44,347 nt of DNA from an uncultured Lentisphaeria bacterium (GCA_903863035.1 CAIPAT010000275.1:1-44347), one strand, 5' to 3'; shown: positions 18,388 to 26,857, numbered from the stretch's first letter. Numbers and translations: made by a program. Notes: a model not told the origin generated them from the letters alone.

Positions 18388-19086
18388 ATGATCAGATTGA
18401 CGATGTACGGAGCCAGAGAGTGGCTGGGCAGCGGGATAATTGCGCTGATACTGATAGCAGTTTTTATTTTTATCGCGGTAAAATTTCATCAACCGGTGCT
18501 GGCCAGCCTGCTGATCGGATTTACCGTTATCGTCTGGCTGGGAATTGCTGCTTTTTTTCGGGTTCCGGATAGAATAATTCCACAGGATCCGGCGCTGCTG
18601 GTTTCCCCCGCTGACGGTTTGGTGAAAGACATCGAACTGATATCTAATTGCGAAATTGATGTGTTTAAAGGCAAGGACGTGGTGCGTATCGGCATTTTTC
18701 TTTCTGTTTTTGATGTCCATGTAAATCGCGCACCATGTGATTTTACGGTTGAATATAAGAAATACCGTGAAGGCAAATACCTTGACGCCAGGAATGGTAA
18801 CTGTTCGAAAGAGAATGAAGCCATGACTATCGGCGGTATCGCCAATGCCGGCGGTCTGGTCTTTCCGGTAGCGGTCAGGCAGATATCAGGAGCGATTGCC
18901 AGAAGAATAGTATGTCCGCCGGAAATTGGCGGCAAATACAAAAAAGGTGAAATCTACGGTATGATCAAGTTTGGTTCGAGGACGGAACTTTATCTGCCGG
19001 CTGAGAGAAATATCGTGCTTTCCGTGAAGGTGGGAGACCGGGTTTATTCCGGTTCTTCTGTGGTCGGACAAATTGTAAAGCAGTAA
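18388..19086 (+). CDS. psd: Phosphatidylserine decarboxylase proenzyme, short (archaeal) type
   Basis: Makes phosphatidylethanolamine from phosphatidylserine. The proenzyme cuts itself at the motif FGSRTE; S197 becomes the pyruvoyl group. The N-terminus carries a hydrophobic anchor of two segments (about 10-55), and the catalytic part includes SPADGLVKDIE and DVHVNRAP with the family's aspartate and histidine. At 232 residues it is the short type. The ATG at 18388 is preferred; a TTG at 18376 in frame would add four residues, and neither has a strong ribosome site. pssA follows after 20 nt, so the two enzymes of the pathway are paired. Confidence 0.93.
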   Translation: MIRLTMYGAREWLGSGIIALILIAVFIFIAVKFHQPVLASLLIGFTVIVWLGIAAFFRVPDRIIPQDPALLVSPADGLVKDIELISNCEIDVFKGKDVVRIGIFLSVFDVHVNRAPCDFTVEYKKYREGKYLDARNGNCSKENEAMTIGGIANAGGLVFPVAVRQISGAIARRIVCPPEIGGKYKKGEIYGMIKFGSRTELYLPAERNIVLSVKVGDRVYSGSSVVGQIVKQ

Positions 19087-19106
19087 CCAATAGAGAAGTT
19101 GCCATA

Positions 19107-19949
19107 ATGAGAGAATCAAGGCGTCTGAAAGGCCAGTTTAAAGGTTTGATTGAGCGGAATAAGTGGTTCAGGTACGTTCCGAACTCACTTACGCTGTGCA
19201 ATTCGCTTTGCGGTTTTGCCGCCATCCTTAACACGCTCCAGGCTTATTATCATATCGGCGATCCGAAGGGTATTATCAATGTTATGGTTTTGAGCTCATG
19301 GATTATTATATTCGCAATGGTCTTTGATGCATTGGACGGCTTTGCCGCCAGAATATTCAATGCCGCCAGCATGCACGGGATACAGATGGACTCGCTGGCG
19401 GATATGGTCACTTTCGGCGTGGCGCCGGCCGTGATTGCCGCAATTCTCACACATTGCCTGAAAGAGGAGATGAGCCGTTTTCAGAACATATTAGTTTACT
19501 GCTGCTGCAGCATATATCTTGGCTGTGCCGCCTTGCGGCTGGCTACCTACAATGTTCATGCGATTCTCGAAAAGAAAAGCGGCGAAAAATTTACCGGGCT
19601 GCCTTCCCCGGGAGCCGCCGCCGCGATTTGCAGTCTGATGATGTTTTATGCAAATTTTTCCGGTCCGGTAAAATATCTGGCGGTTATCGCCCCGATTTAT
19701 GCGGCGGCGGTCGGGCTGCTGATGGTCAGCAACATTCCTTATCAACATGTCGGCAAGTGGCTGTTTTCTGTACGGCGCAGTAAGAAGCGGCTGGTTGTGC
19801 TGGTGCTGCTTATTGCATTCATTGCGTTGTTCAGGTCGTCCGCTATTTTCATCCTTGTGAATATTTACATCTTTTCCGGCCCGGTCATGGCCATTTTAAT
19901 CCGGATTAAAAATCTGCTTACCGGTAAAGTATATCCCAAAACAACATAA
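19107..19949 (+). CDS. pssA: CDP-diacylglycerol-serine O-phosphatidyltransferase
   Basis: Makes phosphatidylserine from CDP-diacylglycerol and serine at the membrane, feeding Psd. The CDP-alcohol phosphotransferase signature is complete: D74, D77-G78, A81-R82, G91, D95 and D99. Six to eight hydrophobic segments follow. At 280 residues it has the usual length of the type II enzyme. It lies between psd and a sugar-nucleotide epimerase with gaps of 20 and 15 nt, which means one operon. Confidence 0.94.
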   Translation: MRESRRLKGQFKGLIERNKWFRYVPNSLTLCNSLCGFAAILNTLQAYYHIGDPKGIINVMVLSSWIIIFAMVFDALDGFAARIFNAASMHGIQMDSLADMVTFGVAPAVIAAILTHCLKEEMSRFQNILVYCCCSIYLGCAALRLATYNVHAILEKKSGEKFTGLPSPGAAAAICSLMMFYANFSGPVKYLAVIAPIYAAAVGLLMVSNIPYQHVGKWLFSVRRSKKRLVVLVLLIAFIALFRSSAIFILVNIYIFSGPVMAILIRIKNLLTGKVYPKTT

Positions 19950-19964
19950 ATCTGAGGCTGTATT

Positions 19965-20936
19965 ATGCGTTATCTGATAACTGGAGGAGCTGGTTTTATC
20001 GGCGGACATCTTGCCGAATCGCTTATTGCTGACGGGCATCATGTGACTGTGATTGACGATTTATCCACCGGATCGCTGGACAATCTGAAAAATATTCGCG
20101 ACAGCCATCTGCTTAAGTTTATTGAAGGCGATATCCTGAAAATTAAGGAACTGGGCGGACTGGTCGCTGATGTTGATGTTGTTTTTCATCTGGCCGCAGC
20201 GGTCGGGGTGGAACTGGTGGTGCATGATCCTGTGCGTACCATCCGCACCAATGTTCACGGTACCGAACGGGTGCTTGAATTCGCGGCGGAACATCATAAG
20301 AAAATACTGGTGGCATCAACCAGCGAAGTTTACGGCAAATCTTTGAAAAGCCATTTTAATGAAAAAGATGATTTGATTATCGGCGGGCCTAATAATTCCA
20401 GATGGTCATATGCATGCAGCAAGCTGCTTGACGAATTTTATGTAATGGCTTTTCATCGCGATTGCGGACTCAAAGGGGTTGTGGTGCGGCTGTTCAATAC
20501 TGTCGGGCCGCGTCAGACCGGCCAATACGGGATGGTGGTTCCGAGGTTTGTCACCTCAGCGCTGAAAAATGAAGATATTCAGGTTTACGGCGACGGTAAC
20601 CAGACCAGATGTTTCTGTCATGTGCTGGACACGGTCAGGGCATTAAGGACGCTTGCCGTGACAGATGCCGCTGATGGCAAGATTTTTAATATAGGCAGTA
20701 CTCACCGGATATCGATCAAAGCGCTGGCGGAATTAGTGATCAAACGTGTTAACAGCAAATCTTCTATTATATATATTCCTTACGAACAGGCGTATGAGAA
20801 AGGTTTTGAAGATATGCTGCATCGTGCTCCTGACATAGCGGCGGTCAAAGCCGCCATCGGCTGGGAATCGGAATTGTCCCTGGAAAAGGTCATTGACGAT
20901 GTGGCCGCATGCATCCGGCTTACTCACCGGTTTTAA
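19965..20936 (+). CDS. NAD-dependent sugar-nucleotide epimerase/dehydratase
   Basis: Extended short-chain dehydrogenase. The NAD-binding GGAGFIGGH is at 7-15; S-x-x-YACSK gives Y149 and K153, with TSEVYG before it. RLFNTVGPRQTGQYGMVVPRF and the C-terminal YGDGNQTRCFCHVLD are typical of UDP-glucuronate decarboxylase or UDP-glucose 4-epimerase-like enzymes; the exact substrate is not clear. GAGG precedes the ATG. As the last gene in the phospholipid operon it may supply a sugar nucleotide for cell-envelope glycans. A short CAGGG/CCCTG hairpin at about 20942-20956 lies behind it without a T-run. Confidence 0.88.
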   Translation: MRYLITGGAGFIGGHLAESLIADGHHVTVIDDLSTGSLDNLKNIRDSHLLKFIEGDILKIKELGGLVADVDVVFHLAAAVGVELVVHDPVRTIRTNVHGTERVLEFAAEHHKKILVASTSEVYGKSLKSHFNEKDDLIIGGPNNSRWSYACSKLLDEFYVMAFHRDCGLKGVVVRLFNTVGPRQTGQYGMVVPRFVTSALKNEDIQVYGDGNQTRCFCHVLDTVRALRTLAVTDAADGKIFNIGSTHRISIKALAELVIKRVNSKSSIIYIPYEQAYEKGFEDMLHRAPDIAAVKAAIGWESELSLEKVIDDVAACIRLTHRF

Positions 20937-21025
20937 ATTACCAGGGCTTTCCCTGTAATAAAAAACTTCGCATTCTGTCGGGCTGAAACGTGATCAGCCG
21001 GCTGTACGGTGTGATTCCTTTGGTG

Positions 21026-22447
21026 TCATGACCAGTATTTAACCGGGGTTTTCCCCAGCAGAAGACTAATCAGACTTTTCGACTGGTGGCTTGTTCCGGC
21101 CGGATTGCGTTTCAGCAGACTTTCCAGCGCATAGATGATCTCATCCACCGACTGGAATCTGTCATCAGGTTTTTTACAGAGCATTTTTCCGATGAGAAAC
21201 TGGATTTCAACCGGCAGGTCAGGAATCATCTTGGTGGGCTCATCCGGCTTTTCATTCTTAATGGATTGGATCATTTCCTCAAGATTTGACCCCGTAAACG
21301 GTTTTATGCCGGTGAAAAATTCGTAAGCCAGAATTCCGAGACTGAATATTTCAGAACGGTGATCGGTATGATGGCTGTCTATAAACGATTCCGGCGCCAT
21401 ATAGGCGGGAGACCCGATAACTTCGAGGGTCAGCGGCTGGCTGGAATCTATAATCCGGGCAATCCCGAAGTCGGTTAGTTTTACCGTCAAGTCGTTCCGC
21501 AGCATGATGTTGCCTGGTTTTATATCCCGGTGGAGTATGCCGCGCTGGTGGATCGCATGTAATGCATTGCATATTTTCAGCAGTATTTTTACTTTTTTCC
21601 TGACAGAAATGGAACGATTCTTTATCCACCAGGTAAGATTCGAACCGTTGATATATTCCATTAAGATGTATGGGATGCTGCCATTGGCGGAAATTCCGGA
21701 TTCGTAAATTTTGACCACATTCGGATGGTCGATCTGGGACAATATCTCCGCTTCGCGGAGAAAACGCTCAATCTGGGCTTTTCCGCTCTGATTGCCATGA
21801 AGATCATGCCTCAGCATTTTCAGCGCGAACTTCTGGGAGCCTTTATTAACCAGCAGGATAACCCCGGATGAACCGTTGCCGAGCTTCTTCACCATTTCAT
21901 AGCCGGGCAGGGGATTAATGAAACGCGATGAAGCTTCTTCATCCACGCTGTAAGTAACGGTTTTTACCAGATTATTTATCTGTTCCTGATGGGCTGCTTT
22001 GATTTTTTCCAGAAGGCATTTTTCATCGAAAGGAACTGACAGATAATCAAAGGCGCCGTCTTTGATCACCTGGACAGCTTCCGCAATCTGCGGTTTTTGT
22101 GAGATAATGATGATTTCCTGCATCGGATGATGCTTCTTGCAATATCTGATCATTGCCTGGCAGGAAGTCCCCGGAATATCGGAATCACTGATAATGATGT
22201 CGAAATTGTGGTCCAGAATTTTCTCAAATGCATCCCAGGCGCTGTCGGCAAGGGTGACAGTATAGCCGTTGCTCTGGAGAATTCCGGTTAATGTTTTACC
22301 GACAGCTCCGTCCCGCTCAATACAAAGGATTTTTACCGGATTGGAGTTCTCCAATATCTGAGTTTCTGACAATTTAAGGTCAGATGTCTCGTCCTCGGCT
22401 ATTTCTTCTTCTATATTTAAATTTGTTTGAAATATATTTTTATTCAT
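21026..22447 (-). CDS. Receiver-domain / Ser-Thr protein kinase fusion (473 aa)
   Basis: Residues 38-155 form a response-regulator receiver domain: the acceptor D88 is kept in SDSDIPG, but the lysine of the usual KPF is V138 (YLSVPF) and the acidic pair near the N-terminus reads E-R-D, so phosphotransfer is doubtful. Residues 183-446 are a complete Hanks-type kinase: glycine loop GNGSSG, K210 in ALKML, HRD with D308, N313, DFG with D326 and APE. No membrane segment is visible, so it is cytosolic, unlike classical PknB. The start at 22447 is chosen because a very good promoter (see next entry) would start transcription downstream of the in-frame ATG at 22456. The gene stands alone; partners are unknown. 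Confidence 0.88.
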   Translation of the reverse strand: MNKNIFQTNLNIEEEIAEDETSDLKLSETQILENSNPVKILCIERDGAVGKTLTGILQSNGYTVTLADSAWDAFEKILDHNFDIIISDSDIPGTSCQAMIRYCKKHHPMQEIIIISQKPQIAEAVQVIKDGAFDYLSVPFDEKCLLEKIKAAHQEQINNLVKTVTYSVDEEASSRFINPLPGYEMVKKLGNGSSGVILLVNKGSQKFALKMLRHDLHGNQSGKAQIERFLREAEILSQIDHPNVVKIYESGISANGSIPYILMEYINGSNLTWWIKNRSISVRKKVKILLKICNALHAIHQRGILHRDIKPGNIMLRNDLTVKLTDFGIARIIDSSQPLTLEVIGSPAYMAPESFIDSHHTDHRSEIFSLGILAYEFFTGIKPFTGSNLEEMIQSIKNEKPDEPTKMIPDLPVEIQFLIGKMLCKKPDDRFQSVDEIIYALESLLKRNPAGTSHQSKSLISLLLGKTPVKYWS

Positions 22448-22458
22448 AATGAACATAT

Positions 22459-22487
22459 ATTATAGCACATTTGAACGGTAAATGCAA
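22459..22487 (-). promoter_or_regulatory. Sigma-70-type promoter of the kinase gene, almost leaderless
   Basis: On the minus strand: TTGCAT, 17 bases, then TATAAT preceded by TG one base before it (extended -10). The -10 box ends 12 nt before the ATG at 22447, so the mRNA should have a leader of only about 5-6 nt and no Shine-Dalgarno site. Confidence 0.7.
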
Positions 22488-22557
22488 TACACTGGAACAG
22501 AAAATTCAACTCCATTTTTAATTTTTAATCCTGATTGAATATAAATATTATCAGTGG

Positions 22558-23907
22558 CTAATTTGATGATTTGATTTTTTCGCCGTGCTCGACGGTAACT
22601 TCCAGTGTGCCCAGTTCTACAATGGCTTTCAGTCTGGTGCCGTGCGGTATTGCCGGATCTCTTACCGGTTTGCCGGTGCGGGGATCGGAAAGTATCGCGT
22701 AACCGCGTTTTAATACATTTCTGGGATCGGCGTTATTGAGTCTGCTGGAGGCTTCGCTGAGCCGGTTGCGCAAACGTTCCGACAAGATGCCCATTGTATG
22801 ATTCATGGATTGATTGAGCCGGTCCAGGTCCATTCCCCCGGCTTTGATCTGCGCAAACGGCGCAGCGCTTTTCAACCGGTTTTGCAGAATGCTGAAATCA
22901 GAACCGGCCTTTTCCTGCCGGCGTTCAATGGCAATGGTCATGTTTCTGGTCAGTTCATCCAACTGCTGCTGTTTCTGCCGCAGCAGATTGGCGGGTTCGC
23001 GGAAAACATAGCTCTGCGCCGCATCATTGAACCGGCTTTTCAACTGCTGCACCATCATCATCAGCGCTCCTGTCATGTCTTTGCGGGCGCGCTTCAGCCG
23101 GATTTGCAGTTCATCCCGCCGGCCGATGACCAGCTCCGCTGCCGCGGACGGGGTGGGGACCCGCAGGTCGGCGGTAAAATCGCAGATAGTAAAGTCAATC
23201 TCATGGCCAACCGCGCTGATTACCGGTATTCTGCTGGCGGCAACTGCCCGGGCCAGAATTTCTTCATTGAATGGCCACAGATCTTCCAGGCTGCCCCCGC
23301 CGCGGGTGATGACAATCACGTCCACGCATTTATGGCGGTTGAAGAACTCGATCCCGGCGGCAAGTTTGGCTTCCGCGCCTTTGCCCTGGACCGGCGACGG
23401 ATAGATTTTGATATGAATGTTCGGGAAACGGCGGTTGATGATCTGTAAAAAGTCCCGCACCGCTGCCCCTTCCGGTGACGTGACTACGCCGATCCGGGAC
23501 GGCAGCATGGGAATCGGCTTTTTCCTGGCGGGATCAAACAGGCCTTCGGCTTCGAGCTTGGCTTTGAGCATTTCAAACCGCCGCTGGAGTTCGCCCATGC
23601 CTACCGGTCGCATCATTTTTATGGAAAACTGGTATTCGCCGCGAATTTCGTAAACCGTAAGTTTGCCGTAAACTTCCACGGCGGCGCCGATTCTCAGGTT
23701 CATTGCTTCGCATTGCGCCGCACCGCCGAAGAATACCGCCCGCAACTGGGATTTCTCGTCTTTAAACGTCAGATAGACATGCCCGGAGCGCTGGATGCTC
23801 AAGGTGCCGACTTCTGCCTCCAGCCAGAACGGCATCAGGCTGTTTTCCACGATTTCGCGAATCGCGGCATTTACATCGGACACTCTCCATATTTTTTCGT
23901 CCTGCAT
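22558..23907 (-). CDS. xseA: Exodeoxyribonuclease VII large subunit
   Basis: Catalytic subunit of ExoVII, degrading single-stranded DNA. The N-terminal OB fold (about 5-100) includes FWLEAEVGTLSIQRSGHVYLTFKDE. The catalytic domain has the conserved GVVTSPEGAAVRDF, VITRGGGSLEDLWPFNEE and ISAVGHEIDFTICDFTADLRVPTPSAAAE. Then come the long coiled-coil helices and a C-terminal RGYAILSD segment. The length of 449 is normal. The small subunit gene xseB is not next to it. There is no strong ribosome site upstream of its ATG. Confidence 0.96.
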   Translation of the reverse strand: MQDEKIWRVSDVNAAIREIVENSLMPFWLEAEVGTLSIQRSGHVYLTFKDEKSQLRAVFFGGAAQCEAMNLRIGAAVEVYGKLTVYEIRGEYQFSIKMMRPVGMGELQRRFEMLKAKLEAEGLFDPARKKPIPMLPSRIGVVTSPEGAAVRDFLQIINRRFPNIHIKIYPSPVQGKGAEAKLAAGIEFFNRHKCVDVIVITRGGGSLEDLWPFNEEILARAVAASRIPVISAVGHEIDFTICDFTADLRVPTPSAAAELVIGRRDELQIRLKRARKDMTGALMMMVQQLKSRFNDAAQSYVFREPANLLRQKQQQLDELTRNMTIAIERRQEKAGSDFSILQNRLKSAAPFAQIKAGGMDLDRLNQSMNHTMGILSERLRNRLSEASSRLNNADPRNVLKRGYAILSDPRTGKPVRDPAIPHGTRLKAIVELGTLEVTVEHGEKIKSSN

Positions 23908-24035
23908 CTTAATCCCGTAGTGTTATTTGCTTGAATCCATCATTTCTTGCCACTGAACACATGAAGAACTGAAAATTGCCGTCAGTGTATGATTGCGTAT
24001 GACGCAGTCATGCGCTGACTTGTATTTTGTCTTAT

Positions 24036-24073
24036 CTTTCGTGGTTAATGTTCCATTGTTTTCAATTTTCAAT
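24036..24073. repeat. Dispersed 38-bp repeat, copy 1
   Basis: The stretch directly after the stop codon of the site-2 protease gene (CTTTCGTGGTTAATGTTCCA and on) is nearly identical to 25188-25225 (five or fewer differences over 38 bases). Both copies are at the 3' ends of minus-strand genes. Confidence 0.7.
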
Positions 24074-24715
24074 TTAAAACATCCCCGTGGCTCTGAGCAG
24101 AAACATAAGTAATGAAGTTACAATTCTGGACGAAATCAGCCCGGCAAGGAATAAATACTTGAAGAACAGGATGACCATAATGAATGCGAGAACAGCCATT
24201 CCTTTCATAAATTCAGATTTCTCAAACTGGATTTTGGGGAAGATACATCTGAAAATCGCCCAGCCGTCAAGTGTTGGAATTGGCAGAATGTTCAGCAGAA
24301 ACAGTACCATATTCAAAATTGCGCCGATCAGGAGAATATTGACCGCCGCCTCCTGAACGTGCAATAACGCTGAAACCGCGGTAAGCAGACAAAATGCGAA
24401 AAACAGAATCAGATTCATCGCCGGGCCGGCGAACGCCACCAGCGCCTCGCTGTAGCGGTGTTTCATCCGCTGAGGATTTACCGGCACCTGGCCCCAGGCA
24501 ATGCCGATGAAAGCCAGCATCACCAGCGACATGATGCCCATCTGTTTAAACGGGTTCAACGTCAGGTGTCCGGCGTCGGCGGCGGTGGGATCGCCCTGTT
24601 TCAGCGCCACCCAGGCATGGGAGAATTCGTGACAACAGATTGAAAATACTATTATCAGTACTTTTGCGCAAAAACTTTCAGGGTTGGAAAAAAGTTCATT
24701 GATAAACAGATTCAT
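24074..24715 (-). CDS. Site-2-type intramembrane metalloprotease (M50)
   Basis: A 213-residue membrane protease. The zinc-binding HEFSH is at 29-33 in the first core helix (SICCHEFSHAW), and the third ligand motif NILPIPTLDGW (142-152) gives D150. Six hydrophobic segments are visible. This small form without a PDZ domain is common in bacteria; substrates are unknown. It may release membrane-bound regulators. It is not in an obvious operon. The 3' end touches a dispersed repeat. Confidence 0.93.
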   Translation of the reverse strand: MNLFINELFSNPESFCAKVLIIVFSICCHEFSHAWVALKQGDPTAADAGHLTLNPFKQMGIMSLVMLAFIGIAWGQVPVNPQRMKHRYSEALVAFAGPAMNLILFFAFCLLTAVSALLHVQEAAVNILLIGAILNMVLFLLNILPIPTLDGWAIFRCIFPKIQFEKSEFMKGMAVLAFIMVILFFKYLFLAGLISSRIVTSLLMFLLRATGMF

Positions 24716-24930
24716 CTATATAATTACTTTCTTTAAGTTAGTTAGTTTGTTTTTAATTTTCGTACTACTTATCCGTCATATTGTTTTTTAGAAAGATTTT
24801 CTCGCCACTTTCATAAGTTTCTAACTTACAACATTTAAAATGTTCAGCAATGCAGAAGAGAATTTTCGTCATTCCATCCGTCAAAAAAAGTTTTGGAGGA
24901 GGGATGCAAGGGGGAACCTTGAACTGTCAA

Positions 24931-25062
24931 TCCCGCAGGGCGGGACCCTGCAAACAAAAAATTGTTTCCCATTAATCGCCACCGGCGGCCCGCCGGGCGT
25001 GATCCAACGGCGAGGCGTTGGTCGCCAAAGGCGAAAGGCATAAAGCCGCTGCGGAGAGCGGC
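24931..25062. repeat. G/C-rich cluster of short hairpins
   Basis: Four stems follow in 130 bases: GCAGGG/CCCTGC (24935-24951, competing with TCCCGC/GCGGGA), CCAACG/CGTTGG (25004-25021), TCGCC/GGCGA (25022-25034) and GCCGCT/AGCGGC (25045-25062), plus a CCGGC/GCCGG pair near 24982-24996. The density is unlike the A/T-rich surroundings. It may be a repeat family or structured RNA; no RNA family was recognised. The stretch 24716-24930 holds no gene. Confidence 0.4.
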
Positions 25063-25074
25063 GTTCCCGGGGTT

Positions 25075-25225
25075 TCCTTCACTCTCTTCATGTTCTTCAT
25101 GGTGAAGTGTATTTGTTCTTTTTCGTGAATTTTCGTGCCTTTCGTGGTTAAGGTGTATTTTTGGTTGCGACTATGCCGCGCTAAGCTTTTCGTGGTTAAT
25201 GTTTCACTGTTTTCAACTTTCAATC
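25075..25225. repeat. ACCACGAAAG-type intergenic repeat, including 38-bp copy 2
   Basis: On the minus strand the piece contains several 'CACGAA' steps (ACCACGAAAGGCACGAAAAT, then CACGAAAAAG and ATGAAGAACATGAAGAG). Similar low-complexity intergenic repeats are widespread in metagenomic genomes, and they give spurious ORFs of the type TTKGTKIHEKE. The 38-bp segment at 25188-25225 repeats 24036-24073 and runs into the last four codons of the YqfO-like gene. Confidence 0.6.
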
Positions 25226-25536
25226 TCTACTGCCCAATACTGACAGGCCGGGGTTTCGTAGGGATGAGCTTTTTTCAGTGCAGCGATTACCTGCTGCAGG
25301 CACCCGCCGCCGCAGATGAATTCCACTTTGAATTCGGATATCTGCTCGACCGCACCTTCAGTGCCGATAAACGGCTTGCTGCCGGCGCAAGGCCGGAACT
25401 GGCCGGTCCCTTCGCTCTGCCAGCAGCAGTTGTCATAATTGCCCACTCTGCCGCCGCCTGCGTCAAATACGGCATTTTTTACTTCCTCAAGATGAGTCGC
25501 CGGAACATAAAATTCCACTTTATAATATTCTGCCAT
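25213..25536 (-). CDS. YqfO/NIF3-insert-domain protein (CutA-like fold)
   Basis: A 107-residue protein with the pattern YKVEFYVPATHLEEVKNAVFDAGGG, RVGNYDNCCWQSEGTGQFRP and AHPYETPAC. This matches the stand-alone form of the domain that is inserted in NIF3/YqfO proteins, related in fold to CutA. The function is unknown; metal binding has been proposed for relatives. AAAGGA lies ahead of the ATG. The last codons (IES-stop) are formed by the dispersed repeat, so the C-terminus may have been altered by its insertion. Confidence 0.9.
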   Translation of the reverse strand: MAEYYKVEFYVPATHLEEVKNAVFDAGGGRVGNYDNCCWQSEGTGQFRPCAGSKPFIGTEGAVEQISEFKVEFICGGGCLQQVIAALKKAHPYETPACQYWAVEIES

Positions 25537-25556
25537 AGAAATCCTTTATTGAGAAA

Positions 25557-25673
25557 AGTCAGGAGTCAGAATGGAAATCCATACCAAATACTGAAATTCT
25601 ATAATCATTTCACCCGTTCCGGGTTGTCTTTGTTCTTAATCTCATGTTTGTTCCACTTCTGACTTCTGAATTC
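25557..25673. mobile_element. MITE-like element of about 115 bp
   Basis: CAGGAGTCAGAA at 25560-25571 is matched in inverted orientation by TTCTGACTTCTG at 25657-25668 (11 of 12). The interior has no ORF. The left end (25558-25573) repeats 17560-17575. The element sits 21 nt ahead of the YqfO-like start codon. Confidence 0.45.
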
Positions 25674-26275
25674 TTTCTTTTATAACCTATTGACTTGACT
25701 GCAAAAATCAAGCACTCCGGACAATAATATAGCGGGGAATCCTTGAAATGTTGAAAGCGGAATAATACAGGTATCGCAAGTCTCAGCGGTCCTTGTTCTC
25801 ATGATTGTCAGCAAATAAGACTTTTAATTAATTTCACCGATCCTTCGACCAGAGCTCTGCTTTCAACAAACATATCGGCAATTTGATAAGTTAAAAGAAA
25901 AAATAAAGGGTAAAAAAAGCCCGGCCTGGCATAAGACCAGTTCACGACTGATTGCATATATTTATTTCATCCTGAAAAAGCCCGTCCTCTGGGCGGGATC
26001 ATAGTTATGAGGCTTTGCCGAAATGGCTATCTTCGCTATATTCTTTCTGACTAGAGTCAGTTTCGGTTTTAATCTGAACCTTGAAAGGCAAGACGGAGAT
26101 TAAGCATCTTTGAGGAGAACTTAAAAGCTATATTTGTATTTTCTGGTTCCTCTGTTATTGAGTTGACGCGGTTTGTCTGTACGCCATTATCCGCAAGTCT
26201 GTGCTATCGTGGTTACCCTATGGGGAACTTTAAGCAATGCCCCGCCCATTGGGTGGGGCTGTTTACTTCCGGTTT
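25674..26275. other. Gene-poor region with two G/C hairpins
   Basis: No gene recognised. CCCGTCC/GGGCGGG (25981-25997, one G-T pair) and GCCCCGCCC/GGGTGGGGC (26239-26259, one G-T pair) are strong stems with three-base loops; the second lies just downstream of the IS66 remnant and may belong to its end. Confidence 0.4.
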
Positions 26276-26500
26276 TCAAAGATGCGGCAGCAGTTTGTCT
26301 ATTTCAGCGGCAGAAGTGGTGCTGAGCCTGGCAAGTACATCTTCCATCCATGCAGACGTTGACGCAGTTTGCCTTGCATGTCGCCACAAGATATTGACCG
26401 CCGGGTTCGCTGCCGGCGAGCCAGTTTTTGCGTCCGAGCGCGATTGGTTTAATCGCATTTCCTGCCGGATTGTTGTCAATGTTCAATTTCGGATTTTTAT
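26276..26500 (-). pseudogene. IS66-family transposase remnant (C-terminal end)
   Basis: On the minus strand one frame reads NIDNNPAGNAIKPIALGRKNW followed by LAGSEPGGQ, the conserved end of IS66 TnpC (normally IDNN.. AENAIRP.. GRKNWLFAGS). It then needs a shift into another frame that reads WMEDVLARLSTTSAAEIDKLLPHL and stops at 26276, again matching IS66 proteins. About 75 codons remain, with a frameshift and probably a small deletion after GGQ. The N-terminal and catalytic parts are missing, so it is inactive. Confidence 0.8.
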
Positions 26501-26633
26501 GAAACAGCGAGAGCGGCTACTATGTTTCGACAGTTGGTCGTGATGAAAAACGATCAGAGAATACATTTAAGACCAGGAAAAAGAAGATAGAAAACTTTAA
26601 TAAGGCGACTTGTTCCGGTAAAAGAATTAAACG

Positions 26634-26786
26634 TTAAGACAAGGTAATCGCTTCGAGCACGAATTCAAGCCTCCTGCTCTGCCGGTGGTATCTGACTCTA
26701 TCAGTTGATTTTGCCGACTCCTCAGATTCCGAACGAAGATTGAACTCGTGAACCGCAAAATATTCATCGCGCTTGCAATTCAACAA
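26634..26786 (-). pseudogene. 50-codon open frame, possible gene fragment
   Basis: Between two stops the minus strand reads [20 protein letters not shown] and on to RQSRRLEFVLEAITLS-stop, a balanced protein-like composition, with only a TTG as possible start and no ribosome site. It may be the tail of another lost gene or part of the decayed insertion. Nothing else was seen between 26501 and wrbA. Confidence 0.2.
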
Positions 26787-26857
26787 AACTAAATTATGTT
26801 ACATCCAGCGTGAAGGGGATAAAGGTTATAAACCTGAACCTTAAAAGGAGATTGAAG

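Noticed and set aside
20939-20960. CAGGG/CCCTG hairpin after the epimerase gene as a terminator
   Set aside because: The stem is short and no T-run follows on the plus strand; on the minus strand the T-run is on the wrong side.
24972-25223. Minus-strand 83-codon ORF reading TTKGTKIHEKE and KNMKRVKE
   Set aside because: It lies wholly in low-complexity intergenic repeats and the hairpin array and overlaps the end of the YqfO-like gene; such translations are typical artefacts of this repeat.
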